Below are positions 15,469 through 24,765 of a DNA stretch of 64,000 bases, one piece after another. The position numbers and the translations under genes are program-made. The stretch covers positions 744,001 to 808,000 of the forward strand of contig CAXXWT010000009.1 of NCBI GenBank assembly GCA_963674685.2, written 5' to 3'. Within the stretch, counting starts at the first letter, position 1. The number at the start of each line of letters is the position of its first letter. The notes below the pieces were generated by a model, which saw only the letters and a list, made by a program, of their open reading frames with translations, was not told where the DNA came from and searched no databases. Origin of the DNA: G963674685 sp963674685 (lineage in GTDB: Bacteria > Lernaellota > Lernaellaia > JACKCT01).

Positions 15469-16986
15469 ATGACGAAAACCGGAATCGTATACCTCGTCGG
15501 CGCAGGGCCCGGTGATCCGGGGTTGCTGACATTGCGCGGTCGCGATGCGTTGTCTAATGCCGATGTGGTTGTTTACGATTACCTGGCCAATCCCGTTTTG
15601 CTTTCTTATGCCCGCGCCGACGCAAAGCAGATTTACGTGGGCAAACAAGGCGGAAGTCACGTCAAGGAACAGCACGAAATCAATGCTCTCCTGGTTTCTT
15701 TGGCGAAGGAAGGAAAAAATGTTTGCCGCCTCAAAGGAGGCGATCCCTTCGTATTCGGGCGCGGCGGCGAAGAGGCTTTGGCATTGGTCGAATCAGGCAT
15801 CGCCGTTGAAGTCGTGCCCGGCGTGAGCGCCGCCGGCGCCGTGCCCGCCTACGCCGGGATTCCCATCACGCATCGCGGGCTGGCCGCGTCGTTCATGGCC
15901 ATCACCGGCCATGAGGATCCGACCAAGGAAGAATCCGATCTTGATTGGCCGTCCATCGCGCAAAACAAGGCCACGCTGGTCTTTTTCATGGGCGTGAAAA
16001 ATATCGATCGAATCGCAGCCCAGTTACAAAAACACGGGCGCCCGGCAAGCACGCCCGCCGCGCTGATCCGTCAAGGCACGCAGCCTGTTCAGCGCACGCT
16101 GACGGCAACGCTGGCCGACATCGCCGATAAGGCTAAGGAAAGCGGAATGAAGCCCCCGGCGCTTCTGGTGGTGGGCGAAGTGGTTTCGCTGCGCGACAAG
16201 ATCAACTGGTTTGAAAGCAAGCCGCTTTTCGGCAAAAGCGTCGTGGTGACGCGGTCCCGCGCGCAGGCCGGAGAAATTTCGGCGCGATTGGCGGACCTCG
16301 GCGCGCAGGTCATTGAAATGCCTGCGATACGCATCGAGCCGCCGCGCGATCCGGAGCCGTTGCGCCGCGCGCTCGCGCAGGCCGCGGATTATGACTGGAT
16401 CGTTTTCACCAGCGTCAACGGCGTGGACATGGCCTTTGACGAATTGCGGCGCCGGAAAAAAGACGCTCGCGCCTTTGGCGGCGTTCGCGTGTGCGCCATC
16501 GGCCCGGCGACCGCCGCCAGATTGGAAGAAAAAGGCATTATCCCGGACCTTGTACCGAAGCGTTACGTGGCCGAGGCGATTTTGGAGTCGCTGATGGAGC
16601 TTGGCGAAGTCAAAGGGAAAAAATTCCTGCTTCCCCGCGCCGATCTGGCGCGCCCGACGCTGGCCGAAGGGCTGCTGGAAAGGGGCGCGATTGTCGAGGA
16701 AGTGACCGCATATCACACGATTAGTGAAACGCCGCCGGATAAAAGCCTCGACGCCGTGACTTCGGCGGACATCGTGACATTCGCCAGTTCCAGCACCGTG
16801 CGGAATTTCGCAAAACTCGTCGGCGCCAGGCGCCTCGCCGTCATGCGCGAAAAAGCGGCTTTCGTATCGATCGGCCCCGTCACCACGGACACCATGCGCG
16901 AACTCGATATTCCCGTCAGCGCGGAAGCTTCGGTCAGCACGATTCCCGGTCTTGTTGACGCCGTGGTGGGGATTGCGAAAAGATAA
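15469..16986 (+). CDS. cobA/hemD: uroporphyrinogen-III C-methyltransferase / uroporphyrinogen-III synthase fusion
   Basis: 505 residues with two enzymes. Residues 1 to about 242 are a SAM-dependent tetrapyrrole methyltransferase (VYLVGAGPGDPGLLTLRG, RLKGGDPFVFGRGGEE, VVPGVSAAGAVPAYAGIP). From about 250 on is a HemD domain (VVTRSRAQAGEISARL; FTSVNGVDM; FASSSTVRNF). HemD closes hydroxymethylbilane to uroporphyrinogen III and CobA methylates it at C2 and C7 to precorrin-2, so the product can be passed on directly to the dehydrogenase encoded at the head of the operon. The fusion is common in anaerobic bacteria. Confidence 0.96.
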   Translation: MTKTGIVYLVGAGPGDPGLLTLRGRDALSNADVVVYDYLANPVLLSYARADAKQIYVGKQGGSHVKEQHEINALLVSLAKEGKNVCRLKGGDPFVFGRGGEEALALVESGIAVEVVPGVSAAGAVPAYAGIPITHRGLAASFMAITGHEDPTKEESDLDWPSIAQNKATLVFFMGVKNIDRIAAQLQKHGRPASTPAALIRQGTQPVQRTLTATLADIADKAKESGMKPPALLVVGEVVSLRDKINWFESKPLFGKSVVVTRSRAQAGEISARLADLGAQVIEMPAIRIEPPRDPEPLRRALAQAADYDWIVFTSVNGVDMAFDELRRRKKDARAFGGVRVCAIGPATAARLEEKGIIPDLVPKRYVAEAILESLMELGEVKGKKFLLPRADLARPTLAEGLLERGAIVEEVTAYHTISETPPDKSLDAVTSADIVTFASSSTVRNFAKLVGARRLAVMREKAAFVSIGPVTTDTMRELDIPVSAEASVSTIPGLVDAVVGIAKR

Positions 16987-17032
16987 CGCCGCGTTATGAC
17001 TGTAGCCCGACATCTATTGGGGAGATCCTAAA

Positions 17033-18001
17033 ATGCCTTTCCCGGTACAAAGAATGCGCCGCATGCGCAAAACGGAGAACCTGCGTCGCCTGGTGCGTGA
17101 GACGAAGCTTTCCGTCGATGATTTAATCCTGCCGCTTTTCGTGGAGCCGGGGCAGGGCGTCACGCGGCCTATCGAAGCCATGCCCGGCGTGAATCGTTAT
17201 TCCGTGGATCGGCTCGTGGAAAAATGCCGTGAAATAGAAGGACTGGGGATTCCCGGCGTGATTCTATTCGGCATACCGGAAGGAAAGGACGCCGCCGGTA
17301 CGCAAGGCTACGCGGATGACGGCATCGTGCAGCAGGCGATACGGGCTATCAAGGATGCGGGATCGTCGCTTGTCGTCATGACCGATGTGTGCCTGTGCGA
17401 ATACACCGACCACGGGCATTGCGGCGTGATTCACGGCGAAGATGTACAAAATGACGCAACGTTGAAATTATTGGCGGAGATGGCATTGAGTCACGCCAAG
17501 GCCGGCGCGGATCTTGTAGCGCCCTCGGACATGATGGACGGGCGCGTGGGCGCGATGAGAAAAGCTCTTGACGGCGCGGGCTATGAGCAAATTCCGATCA
17601 TGTCCTACGCGGCGAAATACGCCTCGGCTTATTATGGGCCGTTTCGAGAGGCCGCCGAATCGGCGCCCAGTTTCGGCGACCGGCGGGCTTATCAAATGGA
17701 CCCTCCGAACGCCGAAGAGGCTATGCGGGAAACGGCTCTGGATATCGAAGAGGGCGCGGACATCGTCATGGTCAAACCGGCGCTGGCCTACCTGGACGTC
17801 ATCCGCCGCGTGAAGGATCGCTTCGAAATGCCCACGGCGGCGTACAACGTCAGCGGCGAATATTCCATGATCAAGGCCGCCGCGCAAAAAGGCTGGATCG
17901 ACGGCGAGCGCGTGATGATGGAAACGCTCACCGCCATCAAACGCGCCGGCGCGGATTTTATCCTGACCTACTTCGCGGAAGACGCAGCGAAGCTGCTGTA
18001 G
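17033..18001 (+). CDS. hemB: delta-aminolevulinic acid dehydratase (porphobilinogen synthase)
   Basis: 322 residues. A cysteine-rich zinc site is present (TDVCLCEYTDHGHCG), and the two active-site lysines lie in PIMSYAAKYAS and VMVKPALAYLDVI. It condenses two aminolevulinates to porphobilinogen. GGGGAG precedes the ATG by 7 bases. It follows cobA/hemD by 46 bp and is probably in the same operon. Confidence 0.97.
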   Translation: MPFPVQRMRRMRKTENLRRLVRETKLSVDDLILPLFVEPGQGVTRPIEAMPGVNRYSVDRLVEKCREIEGLGIPGVILFGIPEGKDAAGTQGYADDGIVQQAIRAIKDAGSSLVVMTDVCLCEYTDHGHCGVIHGEDVQNDATLKLLAEMALSHAKAGADLVAPSDMMDGRVGAMRKALDGAGYEQIPIMSYAAKYASAYYGPFREAAESAPSFGDRRAYQMDPPNAEEAMRETALDIEEGADIVMVKPALAYLDVIRRVKDRFEMPTAAYNVSGEYSMIKAAAQKGWIDGERVMMETLTAIKRAGADFILTYFAEDAAKLL

Positions 18002-18135
18002 GGTTTAGGGTCTTTCAAATTTGGAATGGCGAATGCGGAATTCGGAATGTAAGAGCGGAATGAGCCCCTTTTGGGGCGAAGGTCAGTAGCCCAGGGTGAA
18101 AGAAACTGACGGTAAATGAAAAACGTCTAATTTTT

Positions 18136-18280
18136 GTCCTTCCGACCGGAGCGAAGCGAAGTGGAGGAATCCCTTTAATGAGACGTAATTGTGTTGTTAA
18201 AATGTGTGCGTAAACAAAATATTCACGAATCGTTAAAGGGATCCTTCGACTCGTCCTTTCGGACTCGCTCAGGATGACAT
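18136..18280. repeat. dispersed inverted-repeat element between hemB and hemL
   Basis: Two related sequences face each other: 18136-18178 (GTCCTTCCGACCGGAGCGAA onward) and 18233-18280 (GGATCCTTCGACTCGTCCTT onward to AGGATGAC). Their inner ends, GGAATCCCTTTAA and TTAAAGGGATCC, are complementary, giving a 145-bp inverted-repeat unit with an AT-rich centre. Sequences of this kind are scattered in many environmental genomes. The rest of 18002-18332 holds no gene; it splits hemL from the operon. Confidence 0.6.
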
Positions 18281-18332
18281 GGCGTTATTTGCAGAAAAAA
18301 TACGAACGTGTAATTTGATGAGGAGATAAACC

Positions 18333-19610
18333 GTGAAATACGACCGAAGCGCCGAATTATTTTCCGAATCCCAAAAGGTCCTCGTGGGCGGCGTCAATTC
18401 CCCCGTCCGCGCATTTCGCTCCGTGGGCGGAACGCCAGTTTTTATCCAAAGCGCCGCCGGTTCGAAACTGCGCGACGTGGACGGCAACGAATACATCGAC
18501 TGCATCGGTTCCTGGGGGCCGATGATCCTGGGTCACGCGCACCCGGACGTCACCGCCGCCGTGCAGGCCGCCGTCGGTCTCGGCGTGGGATTCGGAACAT
18601 GCGCCGAGGTCGAGCAGAAATTGGCCCGTGAGGTTATCGCCCGCGTGCCGTCCGTGGAAAAAATTCGTTTCGTGAATTCCGGCACCGAGGCGACCATGAG
18701 CGCCATACGCCTGGCCCGAGGCGTAACCGGGCGCGCCAAGGCGATTAAATTCGCCGGCTGCTATCACGGTCACGGCGATCTGTTTCTCATCAAGGCCGGA
18801 AGCGGCGCCTTGACCTTCGGCGCGCCGGACAGCGCCGGCGTGACGCCGGGAACCGCCGCCGATACGCTGATCGCCGAGTTCAACGACCTCGAAAGCGTGC
18901 GCCGCTTGTTCACCGAAAATGCGGATCAGATCGCGGCGGTGATCGTCGAGCCCGTGGCGGGGAATATGGGCGTCGTGCCTCCGGCTGAAGGCTTTCTGGA
19001 AGGACTGCGCGATCTATGTGACGGCGCCGGCGCGCTCCTCGTCTTCGACGAGGTGATGACGGGATTTCGCGTGGCTAAAGGATGCGCGCAGCAGCGTTAC
19101 GGCGTAACGCCGGATATTACGTGTTTCGGCAAGATCGTCGGCGGCGGCATGCCCGTTGGCGCCTACGGCGCTTCGGCCAAAATCATGTACCACTTAAGCC
19201 CGCTGGGCCCGGTCTATCAGGCGGGTACGCTTTCGGGAAATCCCCCGTCCATGGCGGCGGGATTCGCGACGTTGCGCCTGCTGGATGACGTACTTTACGA
19301 GAAACTCGAAGCGAAGTGCGAAAGGCTCGCCGCCGCGCTGGCCGAGGACGCGAAGGATGCGGGCGTCGAAACGTGCATCAACCGCGTGGGCTCCATGCTG
19401 ACCGTGTTTTTCACCGGCGGCCCCGTGGCGAGTTTCACCGATGCGCAAAAAACCGACACCGAGCGCTTCGGCCGTTTCTTCCACTTAATGCTGGAGCAGG
19501 GCGTCTTTTTGCCGCCGTCGGCTTTCGAAGCGTGGTTCATCAGCGCCGCGCACACAGAAGAGGATATCAACCGCATCATTGATGCGGCGAAGGTTGCTTT
19601 TAAGGCATAG
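18333..19610 (+). CDS. hemL: glutamate-1-semialdehyde 2,1-aminomutase
   Basis: 425 residues, full length, class-III PLP aminotransferase fold. The start is a GTG with AGGAG 9 bases upstream. Family signatures are VGGVNSPVRAF at the N-terminus, NSGTEATMSAIRLAR, DEVMTGFRVA and the PLP lysine in CFGKIVGGGMPVGAYG (near 267). It converts glutamate-1-semialdehyde to 5-aminolevulinate, completing the C5 pathway begun by HemA. Its end faces the end of the ketopantoate-reductase-like gene. Confidence 0.96.
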   Translation: MKYDRSAELFSESQKVLVGGVNSPVRAFRSVGGTPVFIQSAAGSKLRDVDGNEYIDCIGSWGPMILGHAHPDVTAAVQAAVGLGVGFGTCAEVEQKLAREVIARVPSVEKIRFVNSGTEATMSAIRLARGVTGRAKAIKFAGCYHGHGDLFLIKAGSGALTFGAPDSAGVTPGTAADTLIAEFNDLESVRRLFTENADQIAAVIVEPVAGNMGVVPPAEGFLEGLRDLCDGAGALLVFDEVMTGFRVAKGCAQQRYGVTPDITCFGKIVGGGMPVGAYGASAKIMYHLSPLGPVYQAGTLSGNPPSMAAGFATLRLLDDVLYEKLEAKCERLAAALAEDAKDAGVETCINRVGSMLTVFFTGGPVASFTDAQKTDTERFGRFFHLMLEQGVFLPPSAFEAWFISAAHTEEDINRIIDAAKVAFKA

Positions 19611-19653
19611 TAAATAACACCTTCGAAACAGATGCGAGGATGGAAGCTGCGGA

Positions 19654-20760
19654 TCACTTGCGCTTATTCACAAACTCCCACACTTCCGCAACGTCCAGCG
19701 GTATGAATTTCTTCTTGGAAAATTCCCGCTTCGCCAGTTCGTAAACGGCTTCGTTATACGGCGCCGCAACGCCGTGCTTTTGCGCCAGTTCCAGAATGTA
19801 GCCGTTGATGGATTCCAGTTCAGAATCCTTGCCGCCTCGCTGGATGATGTCCTGCGCCATGCTGGAAACCACCATCTTTTTCACGTTGCGCGCGAACATC
19901 TTTTTCGTGACGGCTCTCGGGAGCTTCGCGCCGCTCCAGAGTAAAATCCACGGCGGCATCCCTCCCAGACGGACTTCCTTGTACCCGGCGGCTTTGATAA
20001 TCCGCACGCCCTCCCAGGTCAGGTTCGTCAAAAGCTTTTGAAACAGCGCCTGGTCGGAAATCTCCCGAAAGCCCATGCCGATGAGCGTCGTGAGAGAATT
20101 GGTCAGGTTGATGACGAGTTTGCAGTGCGCCGCGTCGGCTATTTTGTGCGTCACGTGCGTGTCGACGCCCTGGCTGAAAATCGCGGCGATGTCCGCCATC
20201 TCCGTCGCCAGTTCATTGTGCAAAGCGCCGAAGTGCAGCGGCCCCTTCTTTTGGTAACCGATGACGCCCGGTTCATCCATCCAGGCGTTATAACTGACTA
20301 CGCAGTAGATCACTTTGGAAAAGTACTTCGGCAAGATGCGCTGATTGTCCAGGCCGTTTTGCATGGCGACGATGATGGGCCGGTCACCCGTTTTCTTTTT
20401 AATCATCTTCGCCACGTTTTCCAGGCTGTAATTTTTTACGCCGATGACGATTACATCCGCGTCTTTTACGTCGTCGAGTTTTTCTGCAATGTTGACCTTG
20501 ACGTTGGTTTTTTCATCGGGATTATCGTCGAGATACGTGGTGATGCCGTTTGCCTTAAGCGCTTCGGCGACTTCGCCCTGGTCGATGAAAAACACGTTTT
20601 CATGATGCTCCGCCACCCATGCGCCTACGGAACCTCCCACGACGCCGGCGCCGAAAAATACGATTTTCAGATCCTGAAGGCGCATGGGCCTTTTCGGAGG
20701 TATCAGCGCAAACGGATCAATGGAACGAATGAGCTTTTTTGCATCATTTGCCAATGGCAT
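19654..20760 (-). CDS. ketopantoate reductase (PanE/ApbA) family protein
   Basis: 368 residues. After a 30-residue extension comes a Rossmann motif (IVFFGAGVVGGSVGAWVAEH), then VIGVKNYSLENVAKMIKKK and MQNGLDNQ, as in 2-dehydropantoate 2-reductases, and a helical C-terminal domain. The family reduces 2-oxo acids with NADPH. It is 15 bp downstream of an acetoacetate-decarboxylase-like gene, which is not the setting of pantothenate synthesis, and the protein is longer than typical PanE (about 300), so another keto-acid substrate is likely. Confidence 0.82.
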   Translation of the reverse strand: MPLANDAKKLIRSIDPFALIPPKRPMRLQDLKIVFFGAGVVGGSVGAWVAEHHENVFFIDQGEVAEALKANGITTYLDDNPDEKTNVKVNIAEKLDDVKDADVIVIGVKNYSLENVAKMIKKKTGDRPIIVAMQNGLDNQRILPKYFSKVIYCVVSYNAWMDEPGVIGYQKKGPLHFGALHNELATEMADIAAIFSQGVDTHVTHKIADAAHCKLVINLTNSLTTLIGMGFREISDQALFQKLLTNLTWEGVRIIKAAGYKEVRLGGMPPWILLWSGAKLPRAVTKKMFARNVKKMVVSSMAQDIIQRGGKDSELESINGYILELAQKHGVAAPYNEAVYELAKREFSKKKFIPLDVAEVWEFVNKRK

Positions 20761-20775
20761 GAATGTCTCCGGGCG

Positions 20776-21660
20776 TTATTTGAATTCAACGGGTGACTGA
20801 AAGTTCGGATTCGGCAGATCGAAGCAACTCGACATATTTTTCGCAAAGCGCGTCTGGAAAGGATGCTCCTCGATTTCAAGCTCACGTAAAACGCGCCCGC
20901 AGGGCGTGTCGCCGATTTTCAGGTATGCCTTTTCGGGCTTTGCGCCTTTTTTGAAAAGCAAGCGCATGTGCTTCACGACATTGAATGTCGCTTTGAAATT
21001 GGTTTCACTTTGCAGCAGTTCGTCGCCCAGCCGGGAATACAGGTTCGAGGAAACGTCGAAATTCGTCGGCTTGCCTTTCATGGGAACGCGCAGTTCAAAA
21101 TAAGGCTCCCCGGATTCCTCTTTATCGATAGTGACGCAATCCCGGCCGTCTTCGTAGATGTCGATTTCATGCACCACTTTCGGCAGGCCCCATATCTTCA
21201 ATCCGCGCAACTGGTTTTCCAGCGAAGTGACGGGCATGGAAAAGACGTAATAACCGAAGTTCTTGAATATAGGCGTAATCATCGGCAGGACCGGCACGTT
21301 GATTCCCGGATCGACCATAACGGGAATAGTCATGGCGATTTCATTATACGGGGCGACGCCGAGAACTTTTTTGTATTCATAGCAGGAAAACGCCGCCAGC
21401 GAACGGCCCAGCGGCATTTTTATAGGCTTTATCGCCGGATGAAGCATCATCTTTTCGGCTTTTTCATACGAGCACATGAATACGGCCATGGCGCATGTGA
21501 CGTCGCCGTAAAGCGTGGGGAACAGATAATTCTTGCTGACTTTATCCGACAGCTTTAGCGGCGAGGGCGCGTGCCGGAGCGAAAACCGCGAAAAGAAACT
21601 GTTTTTGAATTCCGCCGCATTGTCCAATAATTTCGGAGAGATATCGAGTGTCGGTTTCAC
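20776..21660 (-). CDS. acetoacetate decarboxylase family protein
   Basis: 294 residues; the start is a GTG preceded by AAGGATG. The Schiff-base lysine of this family is recognisable in LRGLKIWGLPKVVHEI, and the region KPTNFDVSSNLYSRLG lies in the C-terminal beta-barrel half. True Adc removes CO2 from acetoacetate; many homologues have other aldol or decarboxylase roles. Coupling to a PanE-like reductase suggests a small two-step pathway on a keto acid, which I cannot define further. Confidence 0.8.
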   Translation of the reverse strand: MKPTLDISPKLLDNAAEFKNSFFSRFSLRHAPSPLKLSDKVSKNYLFPTLYGDVTCAMAVFMCSYEKAEKMMLHPAIKPIKMPLGRSLAAFSCYEYKKVLGVAPYNEIAMTIPVMVDPGINVPVLPMITPIFKNFGYYVFSMPVTSLENQLRGLKIWGLPKVVHEIDIYEDGRDCVTIDKEESGEPYFELRVPMKGKPTNFDVSSNLYSRLGDELLQSETNFKATFNVVKHMRLLFKKGAKPEKAYLKIGDTPCGRVLRELEIEEHPFQTRFAKNMSSCFDLPNPNFQSPVEFK

Positions 21661-21802
21661 GAAAGCATCCTTGTTTTAAGTTATAGCCTGCGCCTGCCGC
21701 GCGTCGGCAAGCTTCAGCATATAGATGCCGCGCGCACACTGCAATCCGGGGATTTGTTTTTATGCCCCGGCTTACATATAACCACAATCCACTGACCATT
21801 TC

Positions 21803-23482
21803 TCACTTGCTTCCATACAACAAAAGCGGAACAACATTTCCTGCCACGCGCCAGCTACCCAGGAGTTCATATCGGTTTTGCAGATTCTGCTTGGACAAAA
21901 AGCCGGGATCATAGGTCGCGATGACGTCGCTGTTGCCGGGGTGCACGTCGTCGGGATTGAAATCAGGCGTTTCGTGGAGCTTGATTTGCCCGTCGGGCAT
22001 TACGGCGCCCATAACCACGCGCATCTTCAAATTATTGACCGCGCTGATGTACGCCCAGGGGTATCCGCAGTCGATTTTCATCTCGCCTGTGGCGATTGGG
22101 TGAATCGACGAGGCTTCGGCAAAGCATGACATGGTGAAGGTTTTCGGCGCTACGCTTACGCCGCCTTCAAACCGGCTTCGGTGCGTTTTAAGAAATTGGA
22201 GCAGCGCGTCGCCGGATTCCGCGATATAAAAATTCGTATGATCCATGGCTCTGGGAATATCGTCCTGGTAGTCGTCGATATGCATTTTGAAGCCGAATAA
22301 GCGAGACGCTATGCGGCCGGAGCCGATAAAATCGCTTTCCGTATAACGGCTGGGAAAAGTCAGGAAATAAAACTGCGCGGCCCCGCACGTCAGGCATAGC
22401 GCCATGATGATCCATCGGATCGCTTTTGTTTTGACGGATGCCGCGCCGACGGCGGCGCAAACGGCTATGGCGGGAAGCATGGGGGCGATGTAGCGCGCCA
22501 GTTTCCACTCGGGAAAAACAAAGAAGAGATATGCGCCGGCCACGCAAAGGACAAGCGGCAGGCAAGAGGGGAAACGTTTTATGGCGGCCCACGTCCCAAG
22601 GCCCGCAACGGGGATGAAAAGGAGTTCCGAAATCTGGTAATCGATCAGGCTGTAGAGATAGAAAAAGAGGCTTTTGACGCTGTGCCAGGCGACGCCGGCC
22701 ACGTTGGCGTCGAGGGTCACGCGCTGCGTTCCGTATCTGATGACGTTCGGATAATCACGCAGATACCAGATTGAAGCAACGGCAAGGCTCAAGGCAAGGC
22801 CCAGGGCAGTGTTGATGACGGCGTCGCGGCGAAACCGGCCGTGTAAGGGGATGTCATGCCCCCAGGCGGCGCGGCCGCTCATGGTCATGGCGAATACGCC
22901 AATGGCCGGGCCGAACAAAAAGATGCAGAAATTCGCCCGGGTCAGCATCCCCAGGCCGCAGACCAGACCGAAGGCAAGCGTTCGGGATCGCGATGTAAAG
23001 CCCCGCGTCGCTGCCAGGAATGCCAGGGCCGCCGAGGTCATGGCGATATTGGCGAAATCCTGAAAATAGATTCGGGATAAGGCGAATGCGCCGGGGAAAA
23101 ACATCACGAGGGCCGCGGCGAAAAGGCCGCGCCACGGTCCCGCGCCGAGATTCGCGGCCAGCCGGTAAACGGAGATCATCAGGATGGCGATGAATAAGAT
23201 ATTCGTAGCGACCGCGACGTTTTTGCCGACGCCGAAATACTTAAAAGGCGGCTGCGTGGCGAAGTATAAGGCAGGCGGGTAGGGCGCGCCGTCCAGCACC
23301 GCCATGTCTTTTGAGTAAAAATATTTTGCCGCCTGGGAAATCTTGTCCGCTTCGTCGCCGAAAAGCGGCGCGCCGTGCATGTGGCGCGGCACGTAATAAA
23401 GAAGCACGGCGCTGTGCGCGATGATCAAAGCCGCAAGCGCGAGGATCGCGGGGCCGTGAAAAGTCGCTCGCCTTACGGTCAT
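21803..23482 (-). CDS. polytopic membrane glycosyltransferase (ArnT/PMT-like, GT-C fold)
   Basis: 559 residues: an N-terminal membrane helix (about 10-30), then a first periplasmic loop with an acidic motif (LFGDEADKISQAAKYFYS) as in GT-C transferases that use polyprenyl-phosphate sugars, then about ten membrane segments and a soluble C-terminal domain of about 180 residues. Such enzymes add sugars to lipids, glycans or proteins on the outer side of the inner membrane. GGAG precedes the ATG. It is divergent from the Asp-rich lipoprotein gene. Confidence 0.75.
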   Translation of the reverse strand: MTVRRATFHGPAILALAALIIAHSAVLLYYVPRHMHGAPLFGDEADKISQAAKYFYSKDMAVLDGAPYPPALYFATQPPFKYFGVGKNVAVATNILFIAILMISVYRLAANLGAGPWRGLFAAALVMFFPGAFALSRIYFQDFANIAMTSAALAFLAATRGFTSRSRTLAFGLVCGLGMLTRANFCIFLFGPAIGVFAMTMSGRAAWGHDIPLHGRFRRDAVINTALGLALSLAVASIWYLRDYPNVIRYGTQRVTLDANVAGVAWHSVKSLFFYLYSLIDYQISELLFIPVAGLGTWAAIKRFPSCLPLVLCVAGAYLFFVFPEWKLARYIAPMLPAIAVCAAVGAASVKTKAIRWIIMALCLTCGAAQFYFLTFPSRYTESDFIGSGRIASRLFGFKMHIDDYQDDIPRAMDHTNFYIAESGDALLQFLKTHRSRFEGGVSVAPKTFTMSCFAEASSIHPIATGEMKIDCGYPWAYISAVNNLKMRVVMGAVMPDGQIKLHETPDFNPDDVHPGNSDVIATYDPGFLSKQNLQNRYELLGSWRVAGNVVPLLLYGSK

Positions 23483-23681
23483 TCATCGAACTCCGTGTTG
23501 GCGTGTGGCGGACATGCAGCGGCTCCTAAAGCGTGTTGAAACTGACTTTTTCCCTGCCGACGTTCTTTGTCAAGATCGGTGATGCATGATTTACGCAGGA
23601 ACCTTTGAAAATGGAAATACCGAAGAAAACTTCTTGACAAATCTCACGGCGAGTTCATATGTGAGTAAAAGGAGAAATGTC

Positions 23682-24332
23682 ATGAAAAAGCTTTACTTTG
23701 TTTTTGCGGTGCTTGCGGCCTTGGCAATAGTTTTTTCTTGCGGCGACGACGATGACCCTTCGACAAGCTCAGGGCAGGCTGACGATGACGACAGCGCGGA
23801 AGCCGTCGACGACGACGCAAACGACGATACGGATGATGACGTCAATGATGACGCCGATGACGACGAAGACGATGATCTCAACGATGACGCCGACGATGAC
23901 GATATCCCTGATGACGGCGACGTTCTCAACGGCTGGAACAGCGAGTGCCTCAGCAACGCCGGCAAGGAAGAGGACCCGTACACGCAGCAGGAAAGTTACG
24001 TCATGGATTTCGCGGACGGCGTTCTTTCCGTGGAGCACTTAAACTCCTGCCGCAACTGCGAATTCGACTTCGAGGGCGCTTACGAAATCGACGGCGCGAA
24101 GTTGACGATTACGGAATACGACGTGGAGCCGTTGGCCGCATTATGCGACTGCTGGTACAACGTGGAATATGCTGTTCCCGGCCTTGAGGACGGTGCGACC
24201 TATCAATTGGAAATCTACAAGATCGACGACAAGGACGGTTTTCCCGGCGATCCGCATCTTATCATGAGCGATACTCTTGATCTGACGCAAAGCCATCATG
24301 AGTTTACGCTGGAAACGTATATGTGTATCTGA
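23682..24332 (+). CDS. Asp-rich lipoprotein, unknown function
   Basis: 216 residues. The ATG at 23682 has AAAGGAG upstream and opens a lipoprotein signal peptide (MKKLYFVFAVLAALAIVFSC, lipid Cys at 20). An acidic stalk of D, N and A follows (about 21-85), then a globular domain of 130 residues with paired cysteines (NSCRNCEF, LCDCWYN) that I do not recognise. A TTGACA box at 23634 may belong to its promoter. The stalk is interrupted by PSTSSGQA, encoded by a dispersed palindromic repeat (see 23756). Confidence 0.8.
   Translation: MKKLYFVFAVLAALAIVFSCGDDDDPSTSSGQADDDDSAEAVDDDANDDTDDDVNDDADDDEDDDLNDDADDDDIPDDGDVLNGWNSECLSNAGKEEDPYTQQESYVMDFADGVLSVEHLNSCRNCEFDFEGAYEIDGAKLTITEYDVEPLAALCDCWYNVEYAVPGLEDGATYQLEIYKIDDKDGFPGDPHLIMSDTLDLTQSHHEFTLETYMCI
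23756..23780. repeat. dispersed palindromic repeat inside the lipoprotein gene
   Basis: The 25 bases from CCCTTCGACAAGCTCAGGG to GGCT match a well-known dispersed bacterial repeat (CCTGAGCTTGTCGAAGGG on the other strand). It is inserted in frame within the poly-Asp coding tract and encodes PSTSSGQA, chemically unlike the residues on both sides. Confidence 0.65.
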
Positions 24333-24363
24333 TCCTCGACTGGAACTGGTCCTCACTTATTTT

Positions 24364-24681
24364 CTATTGATTAAACGAGGTATAACTGAGAATATGGTTT
24401 TTGTTTTCCAGTGCGGAGGCAAGCCCAAAACCGAGACAAATAAAACCAAAGACGAGGGAATACAATAGCCATCCGACACTCATGTATTTGGCCACTTCGA
24501 CCAAATTATCATAGGGCATTGAGTAGATCGCCATTTGCAATAAATGGAAAAATATTCCGGAGATCATGCCCAGGATCGCAAAACCAAATCCCATCAGCGA
24601 AAGAGGATCGATTTTTTTTCGCGCCGGCGTAGTCAATTCGGGAGTTATATGGTCGGGCGCTTCAGCCTCCGGTTTATCCAT
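24364..24681 (-). CDS. small membrane protein, unknown
   Basis: About 105 residues from the ATG at 24681, which has AAAGGA nine bases upstream; earlier in-frame starts (ATGs at 24690 and 24687, GTG at 24708) are possible. Two long hydrophobic segments (about 28-52 and 65-90) follow an acidic N-terminus (MDKPEAEAPDH). No family recognised. It stands alone between the lipoprotein and the CMD gene. Confidence 0.6.
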   Translation of the reverse strand: MDKPEAEAPDHITPELTTPARKKIDPLSLMGFGFAILGMISGIFFHLLQMAIYSMPYDNLVEVAKYMSVGWLLYSLVFGFICLGFGLASALENKNHILSYTSFNQ

Positions 24682-24765
24682 CGCCATCATTCCTTTGTGG
24701 TTAAACACGCACTTCTATTGTCGGCCCATGAATCTCGAAGATTCAAAAGCACGATTGCTTAAATG

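Noticed and set aside
14308..17013. Long minus-strand ORFs opposite hemC and cobA/hemD
   Set aside because: The plus frames are certain enzymes with active-site motifs.
23634..23662. Sigma-70 promoter for the Asp-rich lipoprotein
   Set aside because: TTGACA is perfect but the -10 at usual spacing (ATATGT or TATGTG) is poor, so it is only mentioned with the gene.
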